A DNA stretch of 31,197 bases from UBA9676 sp036522155 (GCA_036522155.1 DATDGI010000269.1:1-31197); one strand, 5' to 3'. Positions 14,891 through 23,214 are shown, counted from the first letter of the stretch. Numbers and translations: made by a program. Notes: generated by a model from the letters alone, not told the origin.

Positions 14891-16131
14891 CCGGGGCGGC
14901 TGGCCGCCCTGATCCACACCGATACGCATTCGGGTTCCAGGGCCTGGTGCACGACACCGGCCAGGTCGTCGCGTACCGAGTCCAGGTCCACGGCGCCGGT
15001 GAGGCGGGCCGCGAACGCGGCGATGGTCTTGTCGGCGTTGTAGCGGGCCCGGTTGAACCGGCGGTCCACGGCGCGCTGCACCCGCCGCCGCAGCGGATGG
15101 AACAGCGCCGCCGCCGCCAGCGTGGAGGCGGCCACCGCGACCGGGGTATGGAACGACAGAACCCGGGTGGCCAGCAGCACCAGGCCCGCGTACACCCCTA
15201 CCAGCAGCCCGGTCACGATCGCGTAGGCCAGCGTGCGGGAAACGATCCGGTCGATCTCATACAGTCGGTACTTCAAGATCCCGACGCAGATGGCGACCGG
15301 CAGCGCGAAACTCGCGAAGAACGAGACGATCTCCAGGGTGAACCCGGCCGGGCTCGAACTAGACGCGAACCCGAAGACCCCGGCGAGCCCGAGCACAGTG
15401 ATGGCAGCCCCGCTCATCAGCCACTTGAGCTGCTGCCTGCGCTCGCCGGTGGCCTGCCGCCAGCTGAGGACCTGCTGGACCACGAACAAGACCCAGAACA
15501 CCGGCAATGCGGCGATGAGGGCTACTGCTACCGCGAACACCACTGGCGGGTTCGGCTGCTTGACCAGCTGGCCAGCCCCATCGACCGCGACCGGCTGGCC
15601 GCTCATTGCCCACGCCGCGGCGCCGAGGATGTACGCCGCCACCAGGCCGGCGTCGGCCAGGTAGGCCCACAGCACCAGCCGCCAGCGCCGCGGCAGGCGG
15701 CCATCCGGGAACAGCAAGATGACCAGCGGGAGCACCAGGAACTCCCCCGTCCACAGTCCCGTGGCCACCACGACCGCGGCCGGGCCGAACAGCAAGCCCC
15801 CGTGGTGGAAGTGGTAGTCGAGTACCGCGTAACGCCCTACGTCGGTGATGGCGCCGGCATATACCCCGAGGCCGATCAGGATCCACCCGATGGGGTTGCC
15901 CGGCTGGCGCCGGGCCACCACCACTCCCGGCAGGGCGAACGCCAGGAAGCCAAGCAGAACCTGCCACCCGTCGCCAACGTCGCGGGCCGGCCAGGCCAGG
16001 GGCACATACAGGACGGTCAGCGCGAGCGTCAGCACGCCCAGCACCACCGCCGTCACCGGAGATGCCAGCCTGAATCGGCGGGCGTCGCCCGCCGACGGCG
16101 CGTGCCCGCCCGCTGACCGTGCCTCCCCCAC
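14869..16131 (-). CDS. Sensor-like multi-pass membrane protein without a kinase domain
   Basis: A 420-residue protein with about ten hydrophobic segments. It has the block NPIGWILIGLGVY and the C-terminal segment YEIDRIVSRTLAYAIVTGLL, then FHPLRRRVQRAVDRRFNRARYNADK and AFAARLTGAVDLDSVRDDLAGVV. This architecture matches the N-terminal sensor half of actinobacterial NarL-type histidine kinases. The HisKA_3 and ATPase domains that should follow are absent: the protein stops shortly after the start of a GAF-like segment. Stand-alone forms exist in actinomycetes, so this need not be a truncation. The start is GTG 16131 (or 16137, two codons earlier). A TAGCGT -10 lies eight bases before 16131, and palindromic repeats lie just above it. 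Confidence 0.78.
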   Translation of the reverse strand: MGEARSAGGHAPSAGDARRFRLASPVTAVVLGVLTLALTVLYVPLAWPARDVGDGWQVLLGFLAFALPGVVVARRQPGNPIGWILIGLGVYAGAITDVGRYAVLDYHFHHGGLLFGPAAVVVATGLWTGEFLVLPLVILLFPDGRLPRRWRLVLWAYLADAGLVAAYILGAAAWAMSGQPVAVDGAGQLVKQPNPPVVFAVAVALIAALPVFWVLFVVQQVLSWRQATGERRQQLKWLMSGAAITVLGLAGVFGFASSSSPAGFTLEIVSFFASFALPVAICVGILKYRLYEIDRIVSRTLAYAIVTGLLVGVYAGLVLLATRVLSFHTPVAVAASTLAAAALFHPLRRRVQRAVDRRFNRARYNADKTIAAFAARLTGAVDLDSVRDDLAGVVHQALEPECVSVWIRAASRPGQAESKV

Positions 16132-16150
16132 AAGCACAGACGCTACGCCC

Positions 16151-16172
16151 GGAACGTTCCGGGAACGTTACC
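16151..16172. promoter_or_regulatory. Tandem GGAACGTT repeats, candidate operator
   Basis: GGAACGTTCC, a perfect ten-base palindrome, is followed directly by GGGAACGTTACC, giving two copies of GGAACGTT spaced 11 bases apart (about one helical turn). The repeats sit in the -35 region of the promoter for the membrane protein at 14869-16131, whose -10 (TAGCGT) is at 16140-16145 on the minus strand. Confidence 0.5.
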
Positions 16173-16192
16173 GCCAAGGTACGGCGGCAGGG

Positions 16193-17398
16193 CTAGGCCG
16201 CAAGTTCGGCCACGGCGGCGAGCAGCCGGCCGACGTCGGCGCGGTTGTTGTAGTGGACCAGCCCGGCCCGGACCGCGCTGCCGTCCTCGCGGATGCCCAG
16301 CACGCCGGTGAGCTCCCAGGCGTAGTTATGCCCGTGCCACACGTTGACCCGGCGGCGGGCCAGGTGGGCGGCGACCCCGGCCGGGCTCTGGCCGGCCACC
16401 GTGAAATAGACGGTCGCGGTCCGGTCCCGCGCCTGGCCGAACAGGGTGACCTTGGCCATGGCCGCCAGGCCGTCCCGCAGCACGCCGAACAGGGCCCGCT
16501 CGTGCTCCTGGGCGGCGGCCATCGAGGCCAGCACCCGCTCCCGCCGGGTCCCGGCCGCCGCCGGGTCGAGCGAGGCCAGGTGCTCCACGGCGGCGGTGAC
16601 CCCGGCCAGGTCGGCGAAGGCGGGCGTGCCCCGCTCGAACCGCTCCGGCACCGTGCCCGGCGCCGGCTCCAGCTTGTCCGGATGCAGCTTGTCCAGCAGC
16701 CCGGGGTCGGCCACGACCGCGCCCACGTGCGGCCCGGACCACTTGTAGGCGCTGGTGGCGTAGAAATCGGCGCCCAGCGCGGCCACGTCGGTCGGGCCGT
16801 GCGCGGTCGCGTGCACGCCGTCGACATAGCTGAGCGCCCCGGCGGCCCGGGCCCGGGCGGTGATCGCGGCCACGTCCGGGCGGGTGCCGATCACGTTGCT
16901 GGCCGCGGTCACCGCGACCAGCACGGTCCGGTCCGACAGCAGGGTGTCGTACTGCGCCACCGGCAGCTCACCGGCGGGCAGGTCCACCTCGGCCCACCTG
17001 ACCGTCGCGCCCGCCCGGGCGGCCGCCTGCAGCCACGGCCGCACGTTGGCGTCGTGGTCGAGCCGGGAGACGATCACCTCGTCGCCGGGGTGCCAGCCGC
17101 GGGCGAGCGTGCCCGCCAGCCGGTAGGTCAGCGTCGTCATGTTGGGGCCGAGGATGACCCCGTCTGGCCGCCCGCCCACCAGGTCGGCCACTGCCTGCCG
17201 GCACCCGGCCGTCGCCTCGGCCGCCCGGGCGCTGGCCGGGAAGGCCCCGCCCGCGTTGCCCAGGCCGGACCGGTAGGTCCCGCCGATGGCGGCGATGACC
17301 GGCTCTGGCAGCTGCGTCCCGGCCGCTCCGTCCAGGTAGGCGTACCCGTCGGCCAGGGCCGGGTAAGCGGCCCTGATGGCGTCCACGTCAAGGCTCAT
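16193..17398 (-). CDS. Cysteine desulfurase-like PLP protein (VC1184-type class V aminotransferase)
   Basis: A 401-residue fold-type I PLP enzyme. The N-terminal YLDGAAGTQLP and NAGGAFPASARA blocks match the VC1184-like subfamily of cysteine desulfurases. The PLP lysine is K219 in SAYKWSGPHVGAV, with D193 and H196 in YVDGVHATAH. The ending VRAGLVHYNNRADVGRLL is also family-like. The only cysteine in the protein is C66, and none lies in the C-terminal loop that carries the persulfide in SufS/IscS, so desulfurase activity is doubtful. ATG 17398 is preferred, with GGGAGG ten bases upstream. It is second in an operon, 24 bp after the DinB-like gene. Confidence 0.85.
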   Translation of the reverse strand: MSLDVDAIRAAYPALADGYAYLDGAAGTQLPEPVIAAIGGTYRSGLGNAGGAFPASARAAEATAGCRQAVADLVGGRPDGVILGPNMTTLTYRLAGTLARGWHPGDEVIVSRLDHDANVRPWLQAAARAGATVRWAEVDLPAGELPVAQYDTLLSDRTVLVAVTAASNVIGTRPDVAAITARARAAGALSYVDGVHATAHGPTDVAALGADFYATSAYKWSGPHVGAVVADPGLLDKLHPDKLEPAPGTVPERFERGTPAFADLAGVTAAVEHLASLDPAAAGTRRERVLASMAAAQEHERALFGVLRDGLAAMAKVTLFGQARDRTATVYFTVAGQSPAGVAAHLARRRVNVWHGHNYAWELTGVLGIREDGSAVRAGLVHYNNRADVGRLLAAVAELAA

Positions 17399-17422
17399 GC
17401 CGCGGCTTCCTCCCGGGCGCAA

Positions 17423-18091
17423 TCAGGCGAGGCGGCCGGAGGCACGCAGCAGCGCGGGCCAGGCTCCCGCCGTCACGACGCTACCCGGCCGGCCGCCCCC
17501 GGCGGCACCCGAGGCGGCCACGGCGAGCGGGACGGCGACCGGCAGGTGCGGCATCCCGGCCTGCCAGCCGGCCAGCAGCAGCTCCGGGTTGGCCGGGGCG
17601 TAGTCCTTGCCGAGCGCCCGGGCCAGGTCCCAGGCATGCAGGTGCCATTCCGCGCAGGCGGCGCCGGCCATGCCGCCGACGGTCACCTCGATGTCCCGGT
17701 AGCGGTGGTGCGGCAGATCCCAGACCGCCGGCAGGCGCCGCGCGTAGGCCCGGGCGGAGGCGGCGAACGCGGCGATGTGCTCAGGGCCCTGGCCCTCGGC
17801 CAGCGCCGCCAGCTCGGCCGCGTTCTGCCGCGCGATCTTGCGGGCCAGGCTGCCCGGGTCGGCGCCGGCCGCCATCAGCCGGGACAGCCGGCTGGCCGGC
17901 GCGTCATCGAGGTACTCGTTGTAGTCGTCGGCGACGCAGCGCAGGTGCCCGGCCAGGTCGGCGGCCCGCCATTCCGGGCAGGGCGTGGGCGCACCCCAGC
18001 TCTCATCGGTGAACTGGGCGGCCAGTTCACCGATGACCATCACGCCGGCGTGAAAGGCCGCCAGCGCGGGACCAGGTGCCCACTCCCTCAT
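17423..18091 (-). CDS. Maleylpyruvate isomerase/DinB-like mycothiol-dependent family protein
   Basis: A 222-residue four-helix protein of the actinobacterial TIGR03086/mycothiol maleylpyruvate isomerase N-terminal type. Hallmarks are ESWGAPTPCPEWRAADLAGHL near residues 30-50 and AEWHLHAWDLARALG near 150-165, which carries the metal-binding His. ATG 18091 (MREWAPG) is used; the frame continues upstream without family-like sequence. It is promoter-proximal to the desulfurase-like gene. The enzymatic role is unknown: family members are predicted metal-dependent, mycothiol-using transferases or isomerases, but most have no assigned substrate. Confidence 0.8.
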   Translation of the reverse strand: MREWAPGPALAAFHAGVMVIGELAAQFTDESWGAPTPCPEWRAADLAGHLRCVADDYNEYLDDAPASRLSRLMAAGADPGSLARKIARQNAAELAALAEGQGPEHIAAFAASARAYARRLPAVWDLPHHRYRDIEVTVGGMAGAACAEWHLHAWDLARALGKDYAPANPELLLAGWQAGMPHLPVAVPLAVAASGAAGGGRPGSVVTAGAWPALLRASGRLA

Positions 18092-18295
18092 GGACTGCCC
18101 CCATAATCCGTGCGCTCCGCGGTGCCCCCCCGCCGGCGCCGGGCCGGCTGGGGAGCCCCGGGCTAGCCAGCGTGCCAGAGTCCCCGGCCCTCCGCCACCC
18201 CGGGACGACCCCGGATTTTCCCCCACCAGGTCGCTAACTTCGCGGGTGATCACGAACCGGGCAGCCAGCGAGCGGCACGCCCGGGCGAAAACCAG

Positions 18296-18335
18296 GTGAC
18301 AATCACGCGGATGCCCGGTTAGCGTCCAGATAATG
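18296..18335 (+). promoter_or_regulatory. Promoter of the ABC exporter genes, predicted leaderless
   Basis: A -35-like GTGACA (18296-18301), 18 bases, -10 TAGCGT (18320-18325), seven bases, then ATG 18333. No ribosome site. The rest of the 241-bp divergent gap (18092-18332) shows nothing else I can name. Confidence 0.6.
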
Positions 18336-20162
18336 CCCCCCGAGCCCGGCCACGCCGACGCACATGCTCGCACGACGGACTTGCCGCTGGCGGCTCTTTG
18401 GCGTACCCGCAGTTACCTCCGCCCCTACCTCGGCCAGCTCATATTCATGCTGGTCATGGCCTGTGCGGCGGTCAGCACGGAGATCATCATCCCGCTGCTG
18501 ACCAAGTCCGTCATCGACGGGGCGATCAGCCATGGCAACCGGCGCCTGCTGCTGGTGCTCGGCCTGGCCGCGACCGTGCTTGGGGTGGCCATCGCGGTCA
18601 TGAACTTCCTGCGGCGGTGGGTCTCGGCCAGCGCGGTCACCGGCATGGAGAAGGCCATGCGTGACGACCTCTACGCGCACCTGCAGCGGCTGGATGCCGC
18701 CTTCCACGACGAGTGGCAGTCCGGCCAGCTGCTGTCCCGGGCGACCACGGACCTGTCGGCGATCCGCCGGTTCGCCGGCTTCGGCGTCATCTTCATGATC
18801 ACGAACCTGGTCACCTTCGGCATCGTGGTGGCGCTGCTCATCCATCTGAACTGGTGGCTGGGCCTGCTCACGACCAGCGTCTTCCTGCCGGTGGTCGTGA
18901 TCAGCACCCGGTTCGAGCGGCGGTACCGGGTGCTGTCCCGGCGGTCCCAGGACCAGCAGGGAGACCTGGCCACCTACGTCGAGGAGGCGGCCACCGGCAT
19001 CCGGGTGCTGAAGGCGCTGGGCCGCCGCCATGAGGCCGCCGCCAGGCACACCGCGCAGGCGCGCCTGGTCTACCAGACGCAGGTCAGCAAGGCCCGCCTG
19101 CGCGGGGTGTTCTGGGCGGGCCTGGACCTGATCCCGAACTGCGTCATCGGCCTGCTGCTGCTGCTCGGCGCGATCGCCACCAGCCGGCATGAGCTCAGCC
19201 TCGGCGGCCTGGTCGCGTTCATCACGCTGACCCTGCTGCTGGTCTGGCCGATCGAGGCGACCGGCTACATCCTGGCGACCGGGCAGGAAGCGGCCACCGC
19301 CGCCCAGCGGGTCTACGAGATCCTGGACAGCAAGCCGTCCATCACCGGGCCGCCGGTGCAGGTCCTGCCCGCGCCCCGCGCCGCACGCCCCCGGCGGCGG
19401 GCACCGGCCACGCTGGTGTTCGACCGGGTGGAGTTCGGCTATCCCGGCGCCGGCCAGAAGGTGCTGCGCGGGGTCAGCCTGGAGCTGGAACCCGGCCAGA
19501 CGCTCGCCCTCACCGGCCTGACCGGATCCGGCAAGACAACCCTGCTGCAACTGGTCCCGCGGCTGGCCGACCCGGTGGCCGGCCAGATCCTGCTCGATGG
19601 CGCGGACATCCGGGCGCTGCCGCTGCCGGTGCTGCGCACCCGGGTCGGCTGCGCCTTCGAGGAGGCGACGCTGTTCTCGGCCAGCGTCCGCGAGAACGTG
19701 AGCTTCGGTGCCCCGGATGCCACCGGGAGCGAGGTCGAGGCGGCGCTGGCGGCCGCCCAGGCCGGCTTCGTGTACGAGCTGCCCTGGGGCCTGGACACCC
19801 GGATCGGTGAGCAGGGCATGACGCTGTCCGGTGGCCAGCGCCAGCGGCTGGCCCTGGCCCGGGCCATCCTGGCCAGGCCAGCGGTGCTGGTGCTTGACGA
19901 CCCGCTGTCCGCGCTGGACGTGCACACCGAGGAAAAGGTCAGTCATGCCCTCCGGCAGATCCTGGCTGGGACGACCGCGCTGGTGGTGGCGCACCGGCCA
20001 TCCACCGTCGCCCTGGCGGACAAGGTGGCCCTGCTGGACGGCGGGGTGATCGCCGCGCTCGGCAGCCACACCGAACTGCTGGCGTCCGAGCCCCGCTACC
20101 GCGAGCTGATGAGCGGCGAGGCGACGGCGCCAGGGCGGGGCGGGGAGAAGGTGGCGGGGTGA
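18333..20162 (+). CDS. ABC exporter half-transporter, degenerate-site subunit
   Basis: 609 aa: an N-terminal six-helix exporter membrane domain (about residues 25-310) and a C-terminal ATPase. Walker A is GLTGSGKTT (about 395-403) and the signature is LSGGQRQR. In Walker B (VLVLDDPLSALD) the catalytic glutamate is replaced by Asp523. The Q-loop position reads FEEATLF, with Glu in place of Gln near residue 443. The H-loop VVAHRPST is normal. These substitutions mark the non-catalytic subunit of a heterodimeric exporter such as TM287/288 or BmrCD. Its stop overlaps the second subunit's GTG start (GTGA). The substrate is unknown: drug, lipid or peptide are all possible. Confidence 0.92.
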   Translation: MPPEPGHADAHARTTDLPLAALWRTRSYLRPYLGQLIFMLVMACAAVSTEIIIPLLTKSVIDGAISHGNRRLLLVLGLAATVLGVAIAVMNFLRRWVSASAVTGMEKAMRDDLYAHLQRLDAAFHDEWQSGQLLSRATTDLSAIRRFAGFGVIFMITNLVTFGIVVALLIHLNWWLGLLTTSVFLPVVVISTRFERRYRVLSRRSQDQQGDLATYVEEAATGIRVLKALGRRHEAAARHTAQARLVYQTQVSKARLRGVFWAGLDLIPNCVIGLLLLLGAIATSRHELSLGGLVAFITLTLLLVWPIEATGYILATGQEAATAAQRVYEILDSKPSITGPPVQVLPAPRAARPRRRAPATLVFDRVEFGYPGAGQKVLRGVSLELEPGQTLALTGLTGSGKTTLLQLVPRLADPVAGQILLDGADIRALPLPVLRTRVGCAFEEATLFSASVRENVSFGAPDATGSEVEAALAAAQAGFVYELPWGLDTRIGEQGMTLSGGQRQRLALARAILARPAVLVLDDPLSALDVHTEEKVSHALRQILAGTTALVVAHRPSTVALADKVALLDGGVIAALGSHTELLASEPRYRELMSGEATAPGRGGEKVAG

Positions 20163-21982
20163 CGGCGACGCAGTCGTGGCGCGGGATCGCCACCGAAGAC
20201 ATCGAGGTGAGCGGCGGGCTGGCCACGCTGCTGCGGCGGCGGGCCCGGCGGCTTCTCACCGGCCTGCTCCGGCCGCACCGCCGCGCGGTGATCGGCATCG
20301 GTGTGCTGGTGATGCTGGCCAACCTGGCCGCCCTGGCCGGGCCGTGGCTGGTGGGCGTGGGCATCGACGCGGGCATCCCGCCGCTCATCCACGGCGGCGA
20401 CGTGGTCCCGCTGGCCCTCATCGTGGCCGCGTTCTTCGCCGCCATCTCCGCCCAGGCGGTCACCACCCGGGCCTTCATCGTGCTGATCGGCCGGCTCGGC
20501 GAGGACGTCGTGCTCGAACTCCGGCAGCGCCTGTTCGCCCACTTCCAGCGGCTGCCGGTGGACTTCCACGAGCGGTACACCTCGGGCCGGGTCATCTCCC
20601 GGCAGGTCTCCGACATCGACTCGATCTCGGACCTGTTCGAGGACGGCCTGGACTCGCTGGTGTCGGCGGTGTTCTCGCTGCTGCTGGTCGGGATCGGGAT
20701 GCTGCTGCTGGACTGGCCGCTGGCGCTCGTGGTGCTGGCCGGCTTCATCCCGCTGATCCTGCTGACCCTCTGGTTCCGGCGGGAATCGGCGATCGCCTAC
20801 CGCCACAGCCGGGAAGCCATCGCCCAGGTGATCGTGGCCTTCGTGGAGACCTTCGGGGGGATCCGCGCGGTCCAGGCGTTCCGCCGCGAGCACCGCAACG
20901 AGGAGATCTTCTCGGGGCTGAACCAGCGCTACGCCGACGCTTCGCTGCGCTCGTCCCGGCTGCTGGCGGTGTACTCCCCGGCCATCACGCTGGTGGGCAA
21001 CATCGCCGTCGGCGCCGTGCTGCTCTACGGCGGGCTGCGGGTGATGCAGGGGGACATCAAGGTCGGCGTGCTGGCCACGTTCCTGCTCTACCTGGAGCGG
21101 TTCTTCGACCCGCTGCAGGACCTGTCGCAGTTCTACAACACGTTCCAGTCGGCCGCGGCCGCGCTGGAGAAGATCTCCGGGGTGCTGGAGGAACCGCCCG
21201 CGGTGGCCGAGCCAGCCACGGGCACTCCGCTGCCCGGGGACCGCGGCGGCGGCCGGGACGTGCGGTTCGACGAGGTCCGGTTCGGCTACCGCGAGGAGGT
21301 GGTGCTGCCCCGGCTCAACCTGGACATCCCGGCCGGCCAGACGGTGGCGCTGGTGGGCGAGACCGGGGCGGGCAAGACGACCATCGCCCGGCTGCTGGCC
21401 CGCTTCTACGATCCGGTGGACGGCCGGGTCCTGCTCGACGGCGTCGACCTGCGCGCGCTGACCGACGCGCAGCTGCGGCGCGAGATCGTCCTGATCACCC
21501 AGGAGGGTTTCCTGTTCAGCGGGTCGGTCGCGGACAACATCGGGCTTGGCCGGCCCGACGCCAGCCGGGCCGACATCGAGGCCGCGGCCACCGCCATCGG
21601 CGCCGACCCCTTCATCACGCAGATGCCAGGTGCATACGACGCCGAGGTCGGCAAGCGCGGCAGCCGGCTATCGGCCGGCCAGCGCCAGCTCGTCTCGTTC
21701 GCCCGCGCCTTCCTCGCCGCACCCGCCGTGCTGGTGCTGGACGAAGCCACCTCATTGCTCGACATCCCGGGCGAACGGGCCGTCCAGGCCGCGCTGCGCA
21801 CCATCCAGGCCGGGCGCACCGCGCTGATCATCGCCCACCGGCTGTCCACGGTCGCGATCGCCGACCGGGTGCTGGTGATCGACGGTGGCCGCATCGCCGA
21901 GGATGGGCCGCCGGAACAGCTGCTGGCCGGCGAGGGCCGGTTCTCCGACCTGCACGCCAGCTGGCTGGAGACGCTGGCCTGA
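20159..21982 (+). CDS. ABC exporter half-transporter, catalytic subunit
   Basis: 607 aa with six predicted membrane helices (about residues 40-320) and a C-terminal ATPase. Walker A is GETGAGKTT (about 400-408), the Q-loop ITQEGFLF has its Gln, Walker B is VLVLDEATSLLD with the catalytic Glu, and the H-loop is IIAHRLST. The signature is LSAGQ rather than LSGGQ. In the heterodimer this weaker signature faces the Asp-type Walker B of the partner, forming the degenerate site, while LSGGQ of the partner and this Glu form the working site. The GTG start is coupled to the upstream gene. The two were clearly made as a pair. Confidence 0.93.
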   Translation: MTATQSWRGIATEDIEVSGGLATLLRRRARRLLTGLLRPHRRAVIGIGVLVMLANLAALAGPWLVGVGIDAGIPPLIHGGDVVPLALIVAAFFAAISAQAVTTRAFIVLIGRLGEDVVLELRQRLFAHFQRLPVDFHERYTSGRVISRQVSDIDSISDLFEDGLDSLVSAVFSLLLVGIGMLLLDWPLALVVLAGFIPLILLTLWFRRESAIAYRHSREAIAQVIVAFVETFGGIRAVQAFRREHRNEEIFSGLNQRYADASLRSSRLLAVYSPAITLVGNIAVGAVLLYGGLRVMQGDIKVGVLATFLLYLERFFDPLQDLSQFYNTFQSAAAALEKISGVLEEPPAVAEPATGTPLPGDRGGGRDVRFDEVRFGYREEVVLPRLNLDIPAGQTVALVGETGAGKTTIARLLARFYDPVDGRVLLDGVDLRALTDAQLRREIVLITQEGFLFSGSVADNIGLGRPDASRADIEAAATAIGADPFITQMPGAYDAEVGKRGSRLSAGQRQLVSFARAFLAAPAVLVLDEATSLLDIPGERAVQAALRTIQAGRTALIIAHRLSTVAIADRVLVIDGGRIAEDGPPEQLLAGEGRFSDLHASWLETLA

Positions 21983-22044
21983 CTCCCGGCGCTGGCGGGT
22001 TTGCCGCCGCCGTCAGCCGGGTGAGATCGTGTGGTGGGAGAGTG

Positions 22045-22494
22045 ATGGCCACAGAAGACGTCCCCCGCCCCAGTGAGCGTCCCGGCCGCGCCCGGCCGTC
22101 GTTCTGGCCCGGCCACGGCCGGAACCGGGTCCGCACCGCGGTGATCGGCACCGTCCTGGCCGGCTACGCCTGGGCGGCCGGCGCCGCCGCGCCGTTCTCG
22201 GCCACGGCGCTGGTCTGCGTGCTCGTCCCCGGCGTGGTGCTGGCCGCCATGGCCCGCTGGTGGCCACCGGACCGCATCCCGGCCCCCGAGCGGCTGGATG
22301 CCACCGGGATGTCCTACTGGGTGATCTGCGTGGCGGCGCTGTTCGAGTGGGAGGCGTCCGCCTACCGCGATAACTCGCTGCCCTGGCACCCGTCCCTGAC
22401 CAACCTGGTCAACCCGCTGATCGAGCCGCACCTCCTCAAGAGCGCGGCGATCCTGGTGTGGATACTGGCCGGCTGGGCCCTGGTCCGGCGGTGA
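22045..22494 (+). CDS. Small membrane protein of unknown function, 149 aa
   Basis: Hydrophobic segments are at about residues 30-67 (TAVIGTVLAGYAWAAG and the following ALVCVLVPGVVLAA stretch) and at the C-terminus (LLKSAAILVWILAGWALV). The central region MSYWVICVAALFEWEASAYRDN and LPWHPSLTNLVNPLIEPH is aromatic-rich and looks conserved. ATG 22045 follows GGGAG; the in-frame GTGs at 22042 and 22021 are alternatives. It lies 62 bp after the ABC exporter and overlaps the next small membrane protein gene. I do not recognise a function. The pair may form one membrane complex. Confidence 0.72.
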   Translation: MATEDVPRPSERPGRARPSFWPGHGRNRVRTAVIGTVLAGYAWAAGAAAPFSATALVCVLVPGVVLAAMARWWPPDRIPAPERLDATGMSYWVICVAALFEWEASAYRDNSLPWHPSLTNLVNPLIEPHLLKSAAILVWILAGWALVRR

Positions 22495-22700
22495 TGGCCA
22501 TGCCCACCCGCGCGATCACCATCATCGGTTTCATCGCCGTGATCGCTGCCCTGTTCGTGCTGGAGTTCCTGGCCCGCCGGCCGGGCCGGCGGATCCCGAC
22601 ACTGGGCGAGTGGCTGGGCTACCTGATGCGCCCCCGGATCGGCCGGGTGCTGATCCTGCTCGGCTGGTGGTGGCTCGGCTGGCACTACTTCGCCCGCTAG
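22494..22700 (+). CDS. Small membrane protein, 68 aa (DUF6186-like)
   Basis: The ATG at 22494 overlaps the previous stop as TGATG; a GTG at 22491 would instead give a GTGA overlap and one more residue. Two hydrophobic segments (IIGFIAVIAALFVLEFLA and VLILLGWWWLGWHYFA) flank a basic/TLGEWLGYLMRPRIGR linker. The linker and the WLGWHYFAR ending recall a small actinobacterial family that I remember as DUF6186; this is not verified. Function unknown. Tight coupling with the 149-residue membrane protein suggests they work together. Confidence 0.75.
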   Translation: MAMPTRAITIIGFIAVIAALFVLEFLARRPGRRIPTLGEWLGYLMRPRIGRVLILLGWWWLGWHYFAR

Positions 22701-22731
22701 CCGGCCCGCTCCCGGGCGGCGGCCGCTCCGC

Positions 22732-22747
22732 TAGGCTGGGCACCGTG
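22732..22747 (+). promoter_or_regulatory. Leaderless -10 of the 130-aa unknown gene
   Basis: TAGGCT (22732-22737), seven bases, then GTG 22745. It decides the start of that gene: no ribosome site is present and upstream residues in the frame belong to the preceding gene's region. Confidence 0.6.
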
Positions 22748-23137
22748 ATCATCAAGCGCACCCCGGTGAGCCCGGAGGCGATGGCCAAGCATGCCGCCGA
22801 CACCGCCCTCGCGGAACAGTTCGATGAACTGCTGCGGCAGGCGCGGGACGCCGAGCAGGCCCTGCGCGAGGCCCAGGCGGCCGGTGCGCCCGGCGCGGAA
22901 CGGCATTCCCTCGGGAGCCGGCTGGACGCGGCCCTGACCGCGGTCATGCGGGCCGCGTTCGCGGCCGAGCGCGCGGAGATCGGGCCGCGCGGGTACGACG
23001 ACCGCATCTACCGGCGCAAGGCGACGGCCACGCCGCCGGTCCGCGCCTGGTCGATGGAGGCCCAGCGGCTGCTGACGCTGCGGGAGAGCCACCGGCTGAC
23101 CGGAATCGTGCGGCTCCCCCGCACCCCGGCCGTCTGA
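22745..23137 (+). CDS. Protein of unknown function, 130 aa
   Basis: Begins MIIKRTPVSPEAMAKHAADT. It is rich in Ala, Arg and Glu, with predicted long helices and possible coiled-coil character in the first 85 residues (AEQFDELLRQARDAEQALREAQ). A basic segment follows (GYDDRIYRRKATATPPVRAW). There is no signal peptide, membrane segment or cysteine. The start is set by the TAGGCT-N7-GTG arrangement. I do not recognise the family. It has its own promoter, so it need not belong with the membrane protein pair upstream. Confidence 0.7.
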   Translation: MIIKRTPVSPEAMAKHAADTALAEQFDELLRQARDAEQALREAQAAGAPGAERHSLGSRLDAALTAVMRAAFAAERAEIGPRGYDDRIYRRKATATPPVRAWSMEAQRLLTLRESHRLTGIVRLPRTPAV

Positions 23138-23192
23138 TTGGGCGTGTTTGCTGGCGCGGAACGCCGGGAGTGGCCATACGATGAATGACAAC

Positions 23193-23214
23193 GGGGGCCA
23201 AACTCCGTGCCCCC
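23193..23214. terminator. GGGGGC/GCCCCC hairpin
   Basis: GGGGGC, ten bases, GCCCCC: a six-pair GC stem 55 bases after the stop at 23137, without a T-run. It may be an intrinsic-type terminator of the kind common in high-GC genomes. Confidence 0.35.

Noticed and set aside
15845..18106. Long plus-strand open frame opposite three minus-strand genes
   Set aside because: Composition is that of an antisense shadow, while the minus strand has recognisable membrane, PLP and DinB-like proteins.
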